Shown here piece after piece: positions 45,325 to 55,230 of a stretch of DNA of 64,000 nt. This DNA is from Castellaniella sp. MT123 (GTDB lineage Bacteria > Pseudomonadota > Gammaproteobacteria > Burkholderiales > Burkholderiaceae_B). Location: NCBI RefSeq assembly GCF_039614765.1, contig NZ_CP154879.1:1736001-1800000 (forward strand), in the 5' to 3' direction. A program made the position numbers and the translations under genes. The first letter of the stretch is position 1, and each line of letters begins with the position of its first letter. The notes beneath the pieces were generated by a model. The model was given only the letters and a program-made list of their open reading frames with translations, was not told the origin of the DNA and did no database searches.

Positions 45325-46332
45325 TTAATGGGCGGCCTGCGGGACGTATTGCACGGCGTGGGCCAGATCACGAACGGTCCGGGCCGGAACCTCGCCGACG
45401 GCGGTCAGCCAATAGGATGCCAATCGCATCCGGTAAATATTGACTGCGCCCTGTCGCAGGTCTCCCTGTCTGATGGTTTGATCGCGTTTCGGATCAAAGG
45501 TTTCAATGAAGATCGAAATCGCCGACAAACCGTCGGACACGACCATCTGGTCCACGGCGTGATCGGGGCCGATCTGGCGGGATAATTCGGCGACCGGCCG
45601 GAAGCCGGCCGGCAGGGAAAAACGCCAGCCCCGGGCGTTCAGATCGATCGGCGTGCTGGTTTCAGTCAGCAAGCGCCAGTCACGCGTATCCCATTGGGAA
45701 GCCAGCGATCCGGGCTTGACATCGGCCCCCATCCGGATACTGCTGAATGCGACCTGATCCACCAGATGTCCGGCCGGGTCCAGGGTCTGGGATTTCAGCA
45801 ACAGATGGGTCTTGAGATCGGTGCAGATCCGATAACTGTAGCGCAGGCGATCCCTGGCCTTCAGTTCGGATACCGAACAGTTCCGCCCCGCGATCCGATA
45901 GGTGCGGGACGAGGGCAGCCAGTCGTAATGCTGTACGATCGCCTGTTCGTTGCCCAACAGCAGGCCGGGGAAATGGTCGCTGCGCGCGGGCTGGATGACG
46001 ACGATCTTGTGTTCCGGCTGCAGGCATTGCTCGACCCCGTTTTCGCGCATGCATTCCCGGGGGGCGCCGTCGAGCATCTCGAGGCGTTCATGTTCTCCGG
46101 TGCCGTCGACCACGTGGACCAGACGGGACGCCTGTAGAAGATGGCCCTGCTGGTAGACATAGATGCCGGAATAATCCAGTGAACGCGCGGCGGACTGAAC
46201 CTGCTGCAGAAATGCCAGTGTGTCCTTGCCGGATGCGGCGGCCTGCGCGCCAGCCGACATCAGGACGCCCAGGCCGAGAATCAGCCCCAGGCCCCATCCA
46301 GTCGGCCGCACCGAGAGCCGCCACGACACCAT
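45325..46332 (-). CDS. rseB: Sigma-E regulatory protein RseB/MucB
   Basis: A 335-residue periplasmic protein with a signal peptide (LGLILGLGVLMSAGAQA). The RseB lipid-sensing domain reads FLQQVQSAARSLDYSGIYVYQQG, then HERLEMLDGAPREC. A C-terminal domain starts near ARGWRFSLPAGFRP. It binds the periplasmic part of RseA and shields it from proteolysis until misfolded outer-membrane proteins or LPS displace it. Its start shares a base with the rseA stop region. Confidence 0.92.
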   Translation of the reverse strand: MVSWRLSVRPTGWGLGLILGLGVLMSAGAQAAASGKDTLAFLQQVQSAARSLDYSGIYVYQQGHLLQASRLVHVVDGTGEHERLEMLDGAPRECMRENGVEQCLQPEHKIVVIQPARSDHFPGLLLGNEQAIVQHYDWLPSSRTYRIAGRNCSVSELKARDRLRYSYRICTDLKTHLLLKSQTLDPAGHLVDQVAFSSIRMGADVKPGSLASQWDTRDWRLLTETSTPIDLNARGWRFSLPAGFRPVAELSRQIGPDHAVDQMVVSDGLSAISIFIETFDPKRDQTIRQGDLRQGAVNIYRMRLASYWLTAVGEVPARTVRDLAHAVQYVPQAAH

Positions 46333-46838
46333 CAGCGAGACCCCATGCCGTCGTACGACACCTGACGCACGGGGCCGGCGCCCGCCATGTCCTGATGGGC
46401 GGCCATGTAATCCGTCAGGGTCGGATCAGCGGAGTCGGTTTCGGCTGCCTGAGCCAATACCGGCGTCGTCGCCTGCGGTGCGCCAGGTCCGGACAGTAAA
46501 GGCCGGACGATCCAGACCACCGACGCGACAGCGGCTGCCACCGCCAGCCCGGACAAGCCAAGACGCCAGGCATGCCGCCTGGACAGCGGGGCCGGCGCCA
46601 GCACGGCGGGTTCCGCGTCCAGCGCCGCCGACACCCGCGCATAGAAGCGTTCGGACGGCTGGATGGCCAGATCCCGACTGCGCATGACATCGCCAATCAG
46701 GTGATAGGTATCCCAGACCTGGCGTCCATAAGGGGTATCCAGTTCTTCCGCGCGCAGATCGGCTTCGCCATCGACCCAGGCCGATACCGAAGATTCCCAA
46801 GAAGCCTCTGCCGCGAGCGGTTCGCGATCGGTATTCAT
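46332..46838 (-). CDS. rseA: Anti-sigma-E factor RseA/MucA
   Basis: A 168-residue single-pass membrane protein. The N-terminal cytoplasmic sigma-binding domain has WESSVSAWVDGEADLRAEEL and WDTYHLIGDVMRS. One membrane helix follows (LGLSGLAVAAAVASVVWIV, about residues 92-110), then a short periplasmic tail. It holds RpoE inactive until regulated proteolysis. It lies nine bases after rpoE. Confidence 0.92.
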   Translation of the reverse strand: MNTDREPLAAEASWESSVSAWVDGEADLRAEELDTPYGRQVWDTYHLIGDVMRSRDLAIQPSERFYARVSAALDAEPAVLAPAPLSRRHAWRLGLSGLAVAAAVASVVWIVRPLLSGPGAPQATTPVLAQAAETDSADPTLTDYMAAHQDMAGAGPVRQVSYDGMGSR

Positions 46839-46847
46839 GATGACTCC

Positions 46848-47447
46848 TTACCAGCGATGTGCCGGGTCCTGATCCATGATGGGCCGCAAGCGGCTGGCAA
46901 TCGCTTCCCGTGCCCGAAAAATCCGGGACCGGACAGTCCCGATCGGACACTGCATGGTGCTGGCGATATCTTCATAACTCATCCCTTCGATCTCTCGCAA
47001 CACAATCGCCGTTCGCAAATCGTCTGGCAAGGCCTCGATGGCCTCGTTGACAGTCTCTGCGATCTGACGGCTGGCCATCATCGATTCGGGTGTGCTGTGG
47101 TCACTTAGGCCATCAATCTGGTCAAAAGTTTCACCGTCTTCGCCTTCCAGGGGAGAGACGGTCGCCGGCCTACGGAAACTGGCCGATTGCCAGTTGCGCG
47201 CGGTATTGACGGCGATACGGTACAACCAGGTGTAGAACGCGCTATCGCCCCGGAATTGAGGCAATGCCCGATAGGCCTTGATGAAGGCCTCCTGGGCGAC
47301 GTCCTCGATTTCGGCGGGATCGTGGATCATGCGCGAAAGCAGGCGCATGATCTTGCGCTGGTATTTGATGACCAGCAGATCGAAGGCATGCCGGTCGCCG
47401 CGCCGCACGCGCTCGACCAGCGCGAGGTCGACCTCGCGCTCGCTCAT
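46848..47447 (-). CDS. rpoE: Extracytoplasmic-function sigma factor RpoE (AlgU)
   Basis: A 199-residue ECF sigma factor with region 2 (DLLVIKYQRKIMRLLSRM, DVAQEAFIKAYRALPQFRG) and region 4 (LPDDLRTAIVLREIEGMSYEDIA and GTVRSRIFRAREAI). It directs envelope-stress transcription. It heads rpoE-rseA-rseB-mucD and lies 10 bases after fabF, an order shared with Bordetella. Confidence 0.95.
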   Translation of the reverse strand: MSEREVDLALVERVRRGDRHAFDLLVIKYQRKIMRLLSRMIHDPAEIEDVAQEAFIKAYRALPQFRGDSAFYTWLYRIAVNTARNWQSASFRRPATVSPLEGEDGETFDQIDGLSDHSTPESMMASRQIAETVNEAIEALPDDLRTAIVLREIEGMSYEDIASTMQCPIGTVRSRIFRAREAIASRLRPIMDQDPAHRW

Positions 47448-47457
47448 GCCGGTTCCC

Positions 47458-48687
47458 TTACAGGCGTCCCACGATCATCGACCCATTGGTGCCGCCGAAC
47501 CCGAAGGAATTCGACAGCGCCACGTCGATCTTCAGATCGCGCGCCTGATTGGCACAATAATCCAGGTCGCATTCGGGATCCTGGTTGAACAGATTGATGG
47601 TCGGCGGAGAAACCTGACGCTGCACCGCCAGGGTCGTGAAGACAGCCTCGATCCCGCCGGCGGCACCCAGCAGGTGGCCGGTCATGGATTTGGTGGAATT
47701 GACGACCAGTTTGCGGGCATGGTCGCCAAACGCCAGTTTCAAGGCTTCAGTCTCGTTTTTGTCGCCCAGCGGGGTGGACGTGCCATGAGCATTGATGTAA
47801 CTGATCTGGTCGGCATTCACACCGCTGTTGCGCAGCGCATGCAGGATCCCGCGACGCGGACCATCCTGATCCGGGCTGGTGATGTGATGCGCGTCGGAAC
47901 TCATGCCGAACCCCAGAAATTCAGCGTAGATGCGGGCGCCACGGCGTTTCGCATGTTCGTATTCTTCCAGCACCAGCACACCGGCACCCTCGCCCAGGAC
48001 GAAACCGTCCCGGTCCCGGTCCCAGGGGCGCGAAGCCGTGGTCGGATCATCATTGCGGGTGGACAGCGCGCGCATCGCGGCGAACCCGCCCATGCCCAGG
48101 GGCGAAACGGAGCTTTCCGCCCCGCCGGCCACCATGACGTCGGCATCGCCGTATTCGATCAGGCGGGCCGCGTCGCCAATGGAATGCAGGCCGGTCGTGC
48201 AGGCGGAGACCACGGCGTAGCTGGGGCCCTTGAGGCCCAGCATGATGGACAGCTGCCCCGAAATCAGGTTGATCAGCGAAGCCGGCACAAAAAACGGCGA
48301 GATACGCCGGGCACCCCGCTGCAGGTATTCGGTCTGGGTTTCCTCGATCCGGGGCAGGCCGCCGATACCCGAGCCGATGATGGTCCCGATGCGATCGGCG
48401 TTTTCGCCATCGATGTCCAGCCCCGAGTCGCGCCAGGCCTGAATACCGGCCGCCACACCATAATGGATGAAGGTATCCATCTGTTTGGCTTCTTTGACGC
48501 CGACGTAGGACGTCACATCGAACCCCCGCACTTCCCCGGCGATCTGGCTATTGAGAGCCGAGGCGTCGAACCGTGTCACCGTCCCGATGCCGGAGCGGCC
48601 ATGGATGAGGTTTTCCCAGGCAGTCTCGACATCGTTGCCCACGGGCGACACAATGCCCAATCCGGTTATGACGACACGTCGTTTCAC
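47458..48687 (-). CDS. fabF: Beta-ketoacyl-ACP synthase II (FabF)
   Basis: A 409-residue condensing enzyme. Active-site Cys163 (VVSACTTGLHS), His301 (NAHGTSTPLGD) and His338 (KSMTGHLLGAAGG) match E. coli FabF. It extends acyl-ACP chains. The start is GTG at 48687 with AGGAG upstream; the overlapping ATG two bases away is out of frame and stops at once. A terminator-like hairpin separates it from acpP. Confidence 0.96.
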   Translation of the reverse strand: MKRRVVITGLGIVSPVGNDVETAWENLIHGRSGIGTVTRFDASALNSQIAGEVRGFDVTSYVGVKEAKQMDTFIHYGVAAGIQAWRDSGLDIDGENADRIGTIIGSGIGGLPRIEETQTEYLQRGARRISPFFVPASLINLISGQLSIMLGLKGPSYAVVSACTTGLHSIGDAARLIEYGDADVMVAGGAESSVSPLGMGGFAAMRALSTRNDDPTTASRPWDRDRDGFVLGEGAGVLVLEEYEHAKRRGARIYAEFLGFGMSSDAHHITSPDQDGPRRGILHALRNSGVNADQISYINAHGTSTPLGDKNETEALKLAFGDHARKLVVNSTKSMTGHLLGAAGGIEAVFTTLAVQRQVSPPTINLFNQDPECDLDYCANQARDLKIDVALSNSFGFGGTNGSMIVGRL

Positions 48688-48703
48688 ATACGGCTCCTGA
48701 AAT

Positions 48704-48781
48704 AAAAAAGGCAGTTCATGGCAGATCACCAGGTCGGACACGCAGACTGGCCTGCCCGATGATCACCTGTCACGAACTGCC
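48704..48781 (-). terminator. Terminator/attenuator between acpP and fabF
   Basis: GGCAGTTC (48710-48717) and GAACTGCC (48774-48781) close a long imperfect stem that continues inward with mismatches. On the minus strand it is followed by TTTTTTATTT. It lies after acpP and only 17 bases before the fabF start, so it should uncouple a high acpP transcript from lower fabF expression. Part of transcription must read through or fabF must have its own promoter. Confidence 0.72.
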
Positions 48782-48826
48782 CGAGACCCAAACGCGGCAG
48801 GATGCCCACGTCGGGTCGGAATGAGA

Positions 48827-49066
48827 TTACTGTTTGCTATGCGAGGTGATGTAATCGACCGCCTGCTGTACCGTCGTGATCTTCTCGGCTTCCTCGTCGG
48901 GGATTTCCGTTTCGAATTCGTCTTCCAGCGCCATCACGAGCTCGACCATGTCGAGCGAATCGGCACCGAGGTCGTCAAGGAACGAAGATTCGTTTTTGAT
49001 CTCGGCTTCGTTGACGCCAAGTTGCTCAGCGACGATCTTCTTGACGCGCTGTTCGATGCTTTCCAT
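48827..49066 (-). CDS. acpP: Acyl carrier protein
   Basis: A 79-residue ACP. The 4'-phosphopantetheine attachment Ser lies in [19 protein letters not shown]. It begins [17 protein letters not shown] with GGAG upstream of the ATG at 49066. It carries growing acyl chains for the Fab enzymes on either side. Confidence 0.97.
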   Translation of the reverse strand: MESIEQRVKKIVAEQLGVNEAEIKNESSFLDDLGADSLDMVELVMALEDEFETEIPDEEAEKITTVQQAVDYITSHSKQ

Positions 49067-49138
49067 GCATATCTCCAGTGAGAGAAAAATCCCGCGAATT
49101 ATAGCCAAACGAGAACAGCTAGGCTGCGGGTTGTGATC

Positions 49139-49202
49139 AAAAAAAAGCAGCTCGGGCTATCCGATGGAATCCGTACCGGACGGTTGAAGCCCCGAGACCT
49201 GC
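49139..49202 (-). terminator. Rho-independent terminator after fabG
   Basis: GCAGCTCGGGCT (49147-49158) pairs imperfectly with AGCCCCGAGACCTGC (49188-49202). Eight T follow on the minus strand (49139-49146 reads A on plus). It ends transcription of the plsX-fabHDG unit before acpP. Confidence 0.75.
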
Positions 49203-49256
49203 CTACTAAGTTTGAACGGATTTTACCTTAGACGGCTGTGATCCGTTCCCGGTACT

Positions 49257-49997
49257 CTACATGTACATACCACCATTGACGTGCAGCGTCGTGCCTGTTA
49301 CGTACCCGGCCTGGGGGCTGGCCAGATAAGATACGGCATGGGCGATTTCCGCCGCGGAGCCCAACCGGCCCAGCGGAATCCGCTCCAGGATCGCAGCCGT
49401 CTGGGTCTCGTTCAGGGCGCGGGTCATGTCGGTGTCGACAAAGCCCGGCGCCACGCAATTGACTGTGATCCCACGGCTGCCGAGTTCCTGCGCCAGCGCG
49501 CGCGACATGCCGGCCACACCGGCCTTCGCCGCCGCATAATTGGCCTGCCCGGGATTTCCGCTATAGCCGACCACCGAGGTGATATTGATGATGCGGCCCC
49601 AGCGGGCCTTCATCATGATTTTCGCGACCCCCCGTGACAGACGGAAGACAGCCGACAGATTCGTGCTCAGTACGGCGGCCCAGTCTTCGTCTTTCATGCG
49701 CAGGATAAGCCCGTCTCGGGTGATCCCAGCATTGTTGACCAGGACGTGCGGCCCGCCCTGCGCAGCCAGTTCCGCCAACAGCGCGTCGCAGGTGGCCGCA
49801 TCGTCCACATTCAGCACCGCGCCGCGCCCGCCCATCGGAGCCAGCACTTCAGTGATCGCATCCGCGCCCGCTGCCGACGTCGCCGTGCCCACCACGGTGG
49901 CGCCCGCCGAGGCCAATTCCAGCGCGATGGCGCGGCCGATGCCGCGCGACGCGCCCGTCACCAGGGCAATCCTGCCCGTCAAAACCGGTTCTGACAT
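49257..49997 (-). CDS. fabG: 3-oxoacyl-ACP reductase FabG
   Basis: A 246-residue short-chain dehydrogenase. NADPH site TGASRGIGRAIA at about residues 14-25; catalytic Ser141, Tyr154 and Lys158 (NITSVVGYSG, ANYAAAKAG); NNAG at 88-91. It reduces beta-ketoacyl-ACP. It follows fabD by one base. Confidence 0.96.
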   Translation of the reverse strand: MSEPVLTGRIALVTGASRGIGRAIALELASAGATVVGTATSAAGADAITEVLAPMGGRGAVLNVDDAATCDALLAELAAQGGPHVLVNNAGITRDGLILRMKDEDWAAVLSTNLSAVFRLSRGVAKIMMKARWGRIINITSVVGYSGNPGQANYAAAKAGVAGMSRALAQELGSRGITVNCVAPGFVDTDMTRALNETQTAAILERIPLGRLGSAAEIAHAVSYLASPQAGYVTGTTLHVNGGMYM

Positions 49998-49998
49998 A

Positions 49999-50931
49999 TC
50001 AGCCTCCCAGTGCTTCCAGCGTCCGTTGCAGAGACGCCGGATCGGTCACGTTGAACGTGACCAGTTCCCGATCGATACGCTTGACCAGACCGGACAGGAC
50101 CTTGCCGGGGCCACACTCGACGAGGTGTGTGACGCCCTGCCGTTTCATCGCCTGGATGGTTTCCACCCAACGCACCGGATGCCAGGCCTGACGCACCAAT
50201 GCATCACGGATGGCTGCCGGGTCCGTCGGCTGGGCGACATCGACATTATTGATCAAAGGCACGACCGGGGCCCGCAGGTCGATGCCAGCCAGCGTGCGTT
50301 CAAGCACCTCGGCCGCCGGTTTGAGCAGCCGGGAATGGAACGGCGCCGAGACCGGCAGGGTCACGGCGCGCTTGGCCCCGGCGGCGCGCGCCAGTTCGCA
50401 GGCGCGCTCGACCGCGGCAACATGGCCAGCGATCACGACCTGTGCCGGCGCGTTGTAATTGACCGCCTCGACCACCTGGTCGCCAGCCGCCTGCTCACAG
50501 GCCCGACGCACGGCATCGTCATCCAGGCCCAGGATGGCCGCCATACCGCCTTCCCCCACCGGGACGGCCGACTGCATGGCCTGCGCACGCACCCGGACCG
50601 TGCGCACGGCGTCCGCCAGGTCCAGGGATCCGGCAGCCACCAGGGCGGAATATTCGCCCAGGCTGTGGCCCGCCACCAAGGCTGGTGCCGACCCGCCCGC
50701 CTGCAGCCAGGCGCGGTACATCGCCACCGAGCACAGCAACATGGCCGGCTGGGTGTTGGTGGTCAGATTCAGGGCTTCGGCGGGGCCCTGGCCGATCAGA
50801 CCCGTCAGGTCCTCGTCCAGCGCCTGGTTGCCCTGCAGCAGCGTCGCCTGGACGCCGGCGTCCAGCGCCCAGGCATCCATCATGCCGACGGTCTGAGAAC
50901 CCTGGCCGGGAAAAACGAAAGCGATCTTCAT
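49999..50931 (-). CDS. fabD: Malonyl-CoA:ACP transacylase FabD
   Basis: A 310-residue acyltransferase. The start MKIAFVFPGQGSQ, nucleophile Ser90 in GHSLGEYSAL and the His in SAPFHSRLL are diagnostic. It loads malonyl units onto ACP. The ATG at 50931 is the conserved start; the frame continues upstream into fabH without similarity. Confidence 0.96.
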   Translation of the reverse strand: MKIAFVFPGQGSQTVGMMDAWALDAGVQATLLQGNQALDEDLTGLIGQGPAEALNLTTNTQPAMLLCSVAMYRAWLQAGGSAPALVAGHSLGEYSALVAAGSLDLADAVRTVRVRAQAMQSAVPVGEGGMAAILGLDDDAVRRACEQAAGDQVVEAVNYNAPAQVVIAGHVAAVERACELARAAGAKRAVTLPVSAPFHSRLLKPAAEVLERTLAGIDLRAPVVPLINNVDVAQPTDPAAIRDALVRQAWHPVRWVETIQAMKRQGVTHLVECGPGKVLSGLVKRIDRELVTFNVTDPASLQRTLEALGG

Positions 50932-50942
50932 GGGTACGAGCC

Positions 50943-51917
50943 TCAGAGTCTCACCAGGACGGAGCCCCAGGTGAAGCCGCCGCCCACGCCCTGCAGCAGG
51001 ACCAGTTGGCCCGGCTGCAGGCGCCCGTCGCGCCAAGCGACATCGAATGCCAGCGGCACGCTGGCCGCCGATGTATTCGCGTGCCGGTCCAGCGTGACGA
51101 TGAGCTTGTCCTCGGGCAGGCCGAGCTTGCGGCTGATGAAATTCAGGATGCGGATGTTGGCCTGATGCGGCACCATCCAGTCCAGATCGGACACCGCGAC
51201 GCCGGCTTCCTCGCAGACCTCGTGCGCCGAGCGGGTGAGGGAATTGACCGCCAGCTTGAAGACCGCCTGGCCATCCATGCGCAGAAAGGGATCGCCGGTG
51301 ACCTGTCCACCCACCACATTACCGGCCGCGTGGAGGATATGCTGCTGACGGCCATCGGCGTTCAAACGCGCGGCGAGAATGCCGGGTTTGTCCGAGGCGC
51401 TGAGCACCATGGCGCCCGCGCCGTCGCCAAACAGCACGCAGGTGCGGCGGTCGTTCCAGTCGAGGATATTGGAAAAGACCTCGGCGCCAATAACCAGGGC
51501 ATGGCGCGCGCTGCCGGCGCGGATCAGCGCATCGGCGATCGTCATGGCATACACGAATCCGCTACAGACGGCCTGCACGTCGAAGGCGGCCGCGCCGCCG
51601 ACGCCCAGATTGGCCTGCACCAGGCAGGCCGTGCTGGGAAAGATGAAATCGGGCGTGGATGTGGCGACGATGATCAGGTCGATGTCGCTGGCCTGCAGAC
51701 CGGCACTGTCCAGCGCGGCACGGGCCGCGGCCGTGGCCAGCGTGCTGGTCTTGGTGCCCGGCTCGGCGATGTGGCGCTGGCGGATGCCGGTGCGTTCCAT
51801 GATCCAGGCGTCGGAGGTTTCGACACCTCGTGTGGCCAGATCGGCAGCCAGATCGTCGTTACTGACGATGCGAGGGGGCAGATAGCCGCCCGTTCCGGTG
51901 ATCCTGGCGTAAGGCAT
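50943..51917 (-). CDS. fabH: Beta-ketoacyl-ACP synthase III FabH
   Basis: A 324-residue initiating condensing enzyme. Cys118 in [12 protein letters not shown], His in [11 protein letters not shown] and Asn in [12 protein letters not shown] form the FabH triad. It condenses acetyl-CoA with malonyl-ACP. It lies between plsX and fabD. Confidence 0.96.
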   Translation of the reverse strand: MPYARITGTGGYLPPRIVSNDDLAADLATRGVETSDAWIMERTGIRQRHIAEPGTKTSTLATAAARAALDSAGLQASDIDLIIVATSTPDFIFPSTACLVQANLGVGGAAAFDVQAVCSGFVYAMTIADALIRAGSARHALVIGAEVFSNILDWNDRRTCVLFGDGAGAMVLSASDKPGILAARLNADGRQQHILHAAGNVVGGQVTGDPFLRMDGQAVFKLAVNSLTRSAHEVCEEAGVAVSDLDWMVPHQANIRILNFISRKLGLPEDKLIVTLDRHANTSAASVPLAFDVAWRDGRLQPGQLVLLQGVGGGFTWGSVLVRL

Positions 51918-51937
51918 ATCGATTCCGAAAAAAGAGA

Positions 51938-52996
51938 CTAGACCGCTTGCGGGGCGTCGCCCGTCCGCGACGACGGTATCCGGCTGCGCAGAACATCGAG
52001 CCGCTGGATGGTCCCCTGGAGCAGGTCATTGAGAACCGCCTCGCGGGCGCGCAGCAGCGCCTGTCCGAAGGCATAGGCATCGGCGGAGCCGTGGCTCTTG
52101 ATCACGATGCCGCGCAAGCCCAGCAAGGCGGCGCCATTGTAGCGGCGATTGTCGACCCGGGCCCGGAAGCGCTGCAGGACCGGCATAGCCGCGAGGCCCG
52201 CGGTCATGGTGAACACATTGCGACGGAATTCCTCGCGCATCATGGTGCTGATCATGCGCGCCAGGCCCTCGACGGATTTCAGGACCACGTTGCCGACGAA
52301 ACCGTCGCAGACCACGACATCCACCGTACCCCTGAAGATATCGTCGCCTTCCACGTTGCCATAGAAATTCAGGCCACTGGTGCGCAGGAGTTCGGCGGCT
52401 TGCTTGACGACCTCGTTGCCCTTGATGAGTTCTTCGCCAATGTTCAGCAGCCCCACGGATGGTTGAGTCGTGCGATCCACCGCAGAAACCAGCGCAGCCC
52501 CCATGAGGCCGAACTGCAACAGATGTTCCGCCGAGCAATCGACGTTGGCACCCAGATCCAGGACCGTGGTCGCCCCGCCCTTCTGATTGGGCAGTGCTGT
52601 GGCGATGGCGGGCCGATCGATGCCGTCGAGCGTCTTCAGGACATAGCGAGAGATCGCCATCCAGGCACCGGTGTTGCCGGCTGACAGCGCCGCATCGGCG
52701 CGGCCATCCTTCACGGTCTGCACGGCCACCCGCATGGAGGAGTCCTTCTTGCGGCGCAAGGCGACTTCCACGGGGTCGTGCATGGTGACGACCTCGGATG
52801 CGTGCAGGATCTCGAACTGCCCGACGGGCGCGGCGTTCTGCTGCAGCGTCTGGCGGATCAGGGATTCATCGCCCACCAGCAGGCAGCGGGTATCGGGATG
52901 AGCCTGGACGAACGCCATCGCCGCCGGCACGGTGACCGGCAGGCCATGGTCGCCGCCCATGCAATCGATGGCGACGGTAATATTGCGATCGGGCAT
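51938..52996 (-). CDS. plsX: Phosphate acyltransferase PlsX
   Basis: A 352-residue Pls[20 protein letters not shown] at the N-terminus, [30 protein letters not shown] and [14 protein letters not shown]. It makes acyl-phosphate from acyl-ACP for membrane lipid synthesis. It lies between rpmF and fabH in the conserved order. Confidence 0.95.
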   Translation of the reverse strand: MPDRNITVAIDCMGGDHGLPVTVPAAMAFVQAHPDTRCLLVGDESLIRQTLQQNAAPVGQFEILHASEVVTMHDPVEVALRRKKDSSMRVAVQTVKDGRADAALSAGNTGAWMAISRYVLKTLDGIDRPAIATALPNQKGGATTVLDLGANVDCSAEHLLQFGLMGAALVSAVDRTTQPSVGLLNIGEELIKGNEVVKQAAELLRTSGLNFYGNVEGDDIFRGTVDVVVCDGFVGNVVLKSVEGLARMISTMMREEFRRNVFTMTAGLAAMPVLQRFRARVDNRRYNGAALLGLRGIVIKSHGSADAYAFGQALLRAREAVLNDLLQGTIQRLDVLRSRIPSSRTGDAPQAV

Positions 52997-53024
52997 TGGG
53001 CGCGACTGAAACCGTGGCGCCGGA

Positions 53025-53207
53025 TTACTCGTCGTTCTTGGTCTTCAGGACCTTGCGGCCACGATACACGCCGTTGGGGCTGATGTGGTGACGCAGATGC
53101 AGTTCACCCGTGGTCGGTTCGATCGCCGTGGCCGGGGCCACCAGAAAATCGTGCGAACGATGCATGCCGCGCTTGGACGGACTCTTTTTGTTTTGCTGAA
53201 CAGCCAT
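53025..53207 (-). CDS. rpmF: 50S ribosomal protein L32
   Basis: A 60-residue L32: [20 protein letters not shown] at the start, then [15 protein letters not shown]. It lacks the Cys pairs of zinc-binding L32 forms. It lies between yceD and plsX, the standard order. Confidence 0.96.
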   Translation of the reverse strand: MAVQQNKKSPSKRGMHRSHDFLVAPATAIEPTTGELHLRHHISPNGVYRGRKVLKTKNDE

Positions 53208-53270
53208 GATGACTCCTGTGATCGGGGCCGCTCATTGTAAAGTAAGCAAACCCGCATGTTGAATGAAAAT

Positions 53271-53777
53271 TCAGTGTTTCCTGAGCTGTTCCAGTACGGC
53301 GAACGGCGAAGGTTTGGCCTGCCCCGGCCGAGGCGAACCATCGGATGCGTCCGGACAGACGTCATGCCGGGGCGCATAAGGCAGAACCAGAATCAGTTCG
53401 TCCTCGATGAGCGCCGGCACATCCAGGTGCCTGTCGGCCACCACGTATTCCGGACCGGGATCATCATCCTCGGTTTCCAGCGCGTCCATGGCTTCCAGCT
53501 GAGCCGTATCCCTGACCAACCCCAGGGTGTTGTCCACCCGCAGAGCCAGTTGAAAAGGCCTCATGCAGCGCTGGCAGATCACGCGGACATTGCCCTGCGC
53601 CCGCACGTCAAGCCACATCAGGCCAGACACGGCATCCTGCCGCCCTGCCAGGCACCAGGAAAACCCGGCATCCTGCGGCTCTGGCAGATCCTGGCACAAA
53701 CGCGTGAATTCGCGAGCCACCACCGTGCCTTCCAGCACCTGGCCGGCGCGCGCAAATTCCAAAGCGTCGATGACCAT
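53271..53777 (-). CDS. yceD: YceD/DUF177 family protein
   Basis: A 168-residue protein of the DUF177 family, thought to help 23S rRNA accumulation. The conserved core VRVICQRCMRPFQLAL carries the CxxC pair, and the acidic stretch ETEDDDPGPEYVV follows. It precedes rpmF with 63 bp between and is divergent from the Maf gene. Confidence 0.9.
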   Translation of the reverse strand: MVIDALEFARAGQVLEGTVVAREFTRLCQDLPEPQDAGFSWCLAGRQDAVSGLMWLDVRAQGNVRVICQRCMRPFQLALRVDNTLGLVRDTAQLEAMDALETEDDDPGPEYVVADRHLDVPALIEDELILVLPYAPRHDVCPDASDGSPRPGQAKPSPFAVLEQLRKH

Positions 53778-53927
53778 GAGATCTGTTTTCCAGGGAAACT
53801 CTAGATTCTACTGAGCAATGGCGGGTGAAGTCAATTTGACCGTCCGCAGAAACCTGCCGACGATCACCTGGATCGCCCGAACAGGCGCGCAGTACACTTC
53901 CGATTCCCGTCCATTCCCGTCTTCACG

Positions 53928-54512
53928 ATGCTCATTCTGGCCTCCAGCTCTCCCTATCGGCGCGAACTGCTGCAACGGCTGCGGCTGCCCTTCGAATCCC
54001 GATCACCGGACATCGACGAACGTCCGCATGCGGGCGAAACCCCACTGGACCTGGCGTTGCGGCTGGCACGGGAAAAGGCGGCGCGCATCGCGGCCGGGCA
54101 GCCCGGCGCCCTCGTGATCGGATCGGATCAGGTCGCCGTCTTCGCAGGCCAGTCCATCGGCAAACCCGGATCGCACGAGGCCGCGACCGCGCAGCTGCGC
54201 CAGTTCAGCGGGCAGACCGTCATCTTCCAGACGGCGGTCTGCGTCACGGACGGCCGACACCAACTGCTGGAATGCGTCCCGACGGAATGCGAATTCCTGC
54301 CACTGACCGCCGCGCAGATCGAACACTATCTGCACGCCGAACGCCCTTACGACACCGCGGGCAGCGCCAAGGCGGAAGCCCTGGGCATCGCCCTGATGGC
54401 CCGCATGCGCAGCGATGACCCCACCGCGCTGATCGGCTTGCCGCTCATCACTGTCTGCCGCATGCTGCGCGCCTTCGGCCTGGACCCCCTGCAACCCACA
54501 CCCCTGCCCTGA
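53928..54512 (+). CDS. Maf-like nucleotide pyrophosphatase (YceF type)
   Basis: A 194-residue Maf protein. It starts LILASSSPYRRELLQRL, has VIGSDQVAVF and IGKPGSHEAA, and ends with ERPYDTAGSAKAEALG and DDPTALIGLPLI. The YceF subgroup hydrolyses 7-methyl-GTP and keeps the rpmF region as neighbour, as here. It is followed two bases later by the methylase-fold gene. Confidence 0.92.
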   Translation: MLILASSSPYRRELLQRLRLPFESRSPDIDERPHAGETPLDLALRLAREKAARIAAGQPGALVIGSDQVAVFAGQSIGKPGSHEAATAQLRQFSGQTVIFQTAVCVTDGRHQLLECVPTECEFLPLTAAQIEHYLHAERPYDTAGSAKAEALGIALMARMRSDDPTALIGLPLITVCRMLRAFGLDPLQPTPLP

Positions 54513-54514
54513 TC

Positions 54515-55222
54515 ATGACCACTTTGCACCTTATCCCCGTCGGCCTGGGGCACTCGGCACCCGAGCACTGGCTGCCGCAGGCGGCCCGCGAGATCACCGT
54601 GCGGCTACGCTATTTCATTGCGGAAAACGCCAAGTCCGCCCGCGCCTTTCTCAAGCTCGTGGGGACCACCATTCCGCTGCAGGACATCACCATCCACACC
54701 CTGAAACCCGACAGCACCGCCGCGGAAATCCGCAGCTGGCTGGACGCGATACCGTCGGATCAGGACGTCGGCCTGGTATCCGAGGCGGGCTGTCCAGCGG
54801 TCGCCGACCCCGGCGCCCTGGTGGTTGCCCAAGCCCACGCCAAGGGCCTGCGGGTGGCGCCCTGGACGGGGCCGTCCTCGATCATGCTGGGACTCATGGC
54901 CAGCGGCCTGCAGGGCCAGCGCTTTGCATTCCACGGCTATGCGCCAGTCAAGGCTCACGAGCGCGATGCGCAGTTGCGCGCCTGGGAATCGGCTTCACAC
55001 AAGCAGCAACAGACGCAGATCCTGATTGAAACACCCTATCGCAACGCGGCCCTGTTCGAAGCCCTGCTGGCGACGCTGCGCGAGACGACGCGGTTGTGCA
55101 TCGCCAGCTCGCTGACCTGCGAGGATGAATCGATTCATACCCGCACGATCGCGCAATGGCGCAAGGCGGGGGCGCCGGACTTCGACAAGAAACCGACGCT
55201 GTTCCTGTTTCTGGCAAGCTGA
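54515..55222 (+). CDS. SAM-dependent methyltransferase of the RsmI/tetrapyrrole-methylase fold
   Basis: A 235-residue protein. It starts LHLIPVGLGHSAPEHWLPQ and has LVSEAGCPAVADPGALVV, VAPWTGPSSIMLGLMASGL and IETPYRNAALFEALL, all RsmI-like. It is shorter than RsmI (about 285) and lacks the usual N-terminal LYVVATPIGNLxD, so it belongs to the RsmI-like SAM-dependent methyltransferase group that commonly follows maf in Betaproteobacteria. The target is not known. Confidence 0.85.
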   Translation: MTTLHLIPVGLGHSAPEHWLPQAAREITVRLRYFIAENAKSARAFLKLVGTTIPLQDITIHTLKPDSTAAEIRSWLDAIPSDQDVGLVSEAGCPAVADPGALVVAQAHAKGLRVAPWTGPSSIMLGLMASGLQGQRFAFHGYAPVKAHERDAQLRAWESASHKQQQTQILIETPYRNAALFEALLATLRETTRLCIASSLTCEDESIHTRTIAQWRKAGAPDFDKKPTLFLFLAS

Positions 55223-55230
55223 CGACGACG

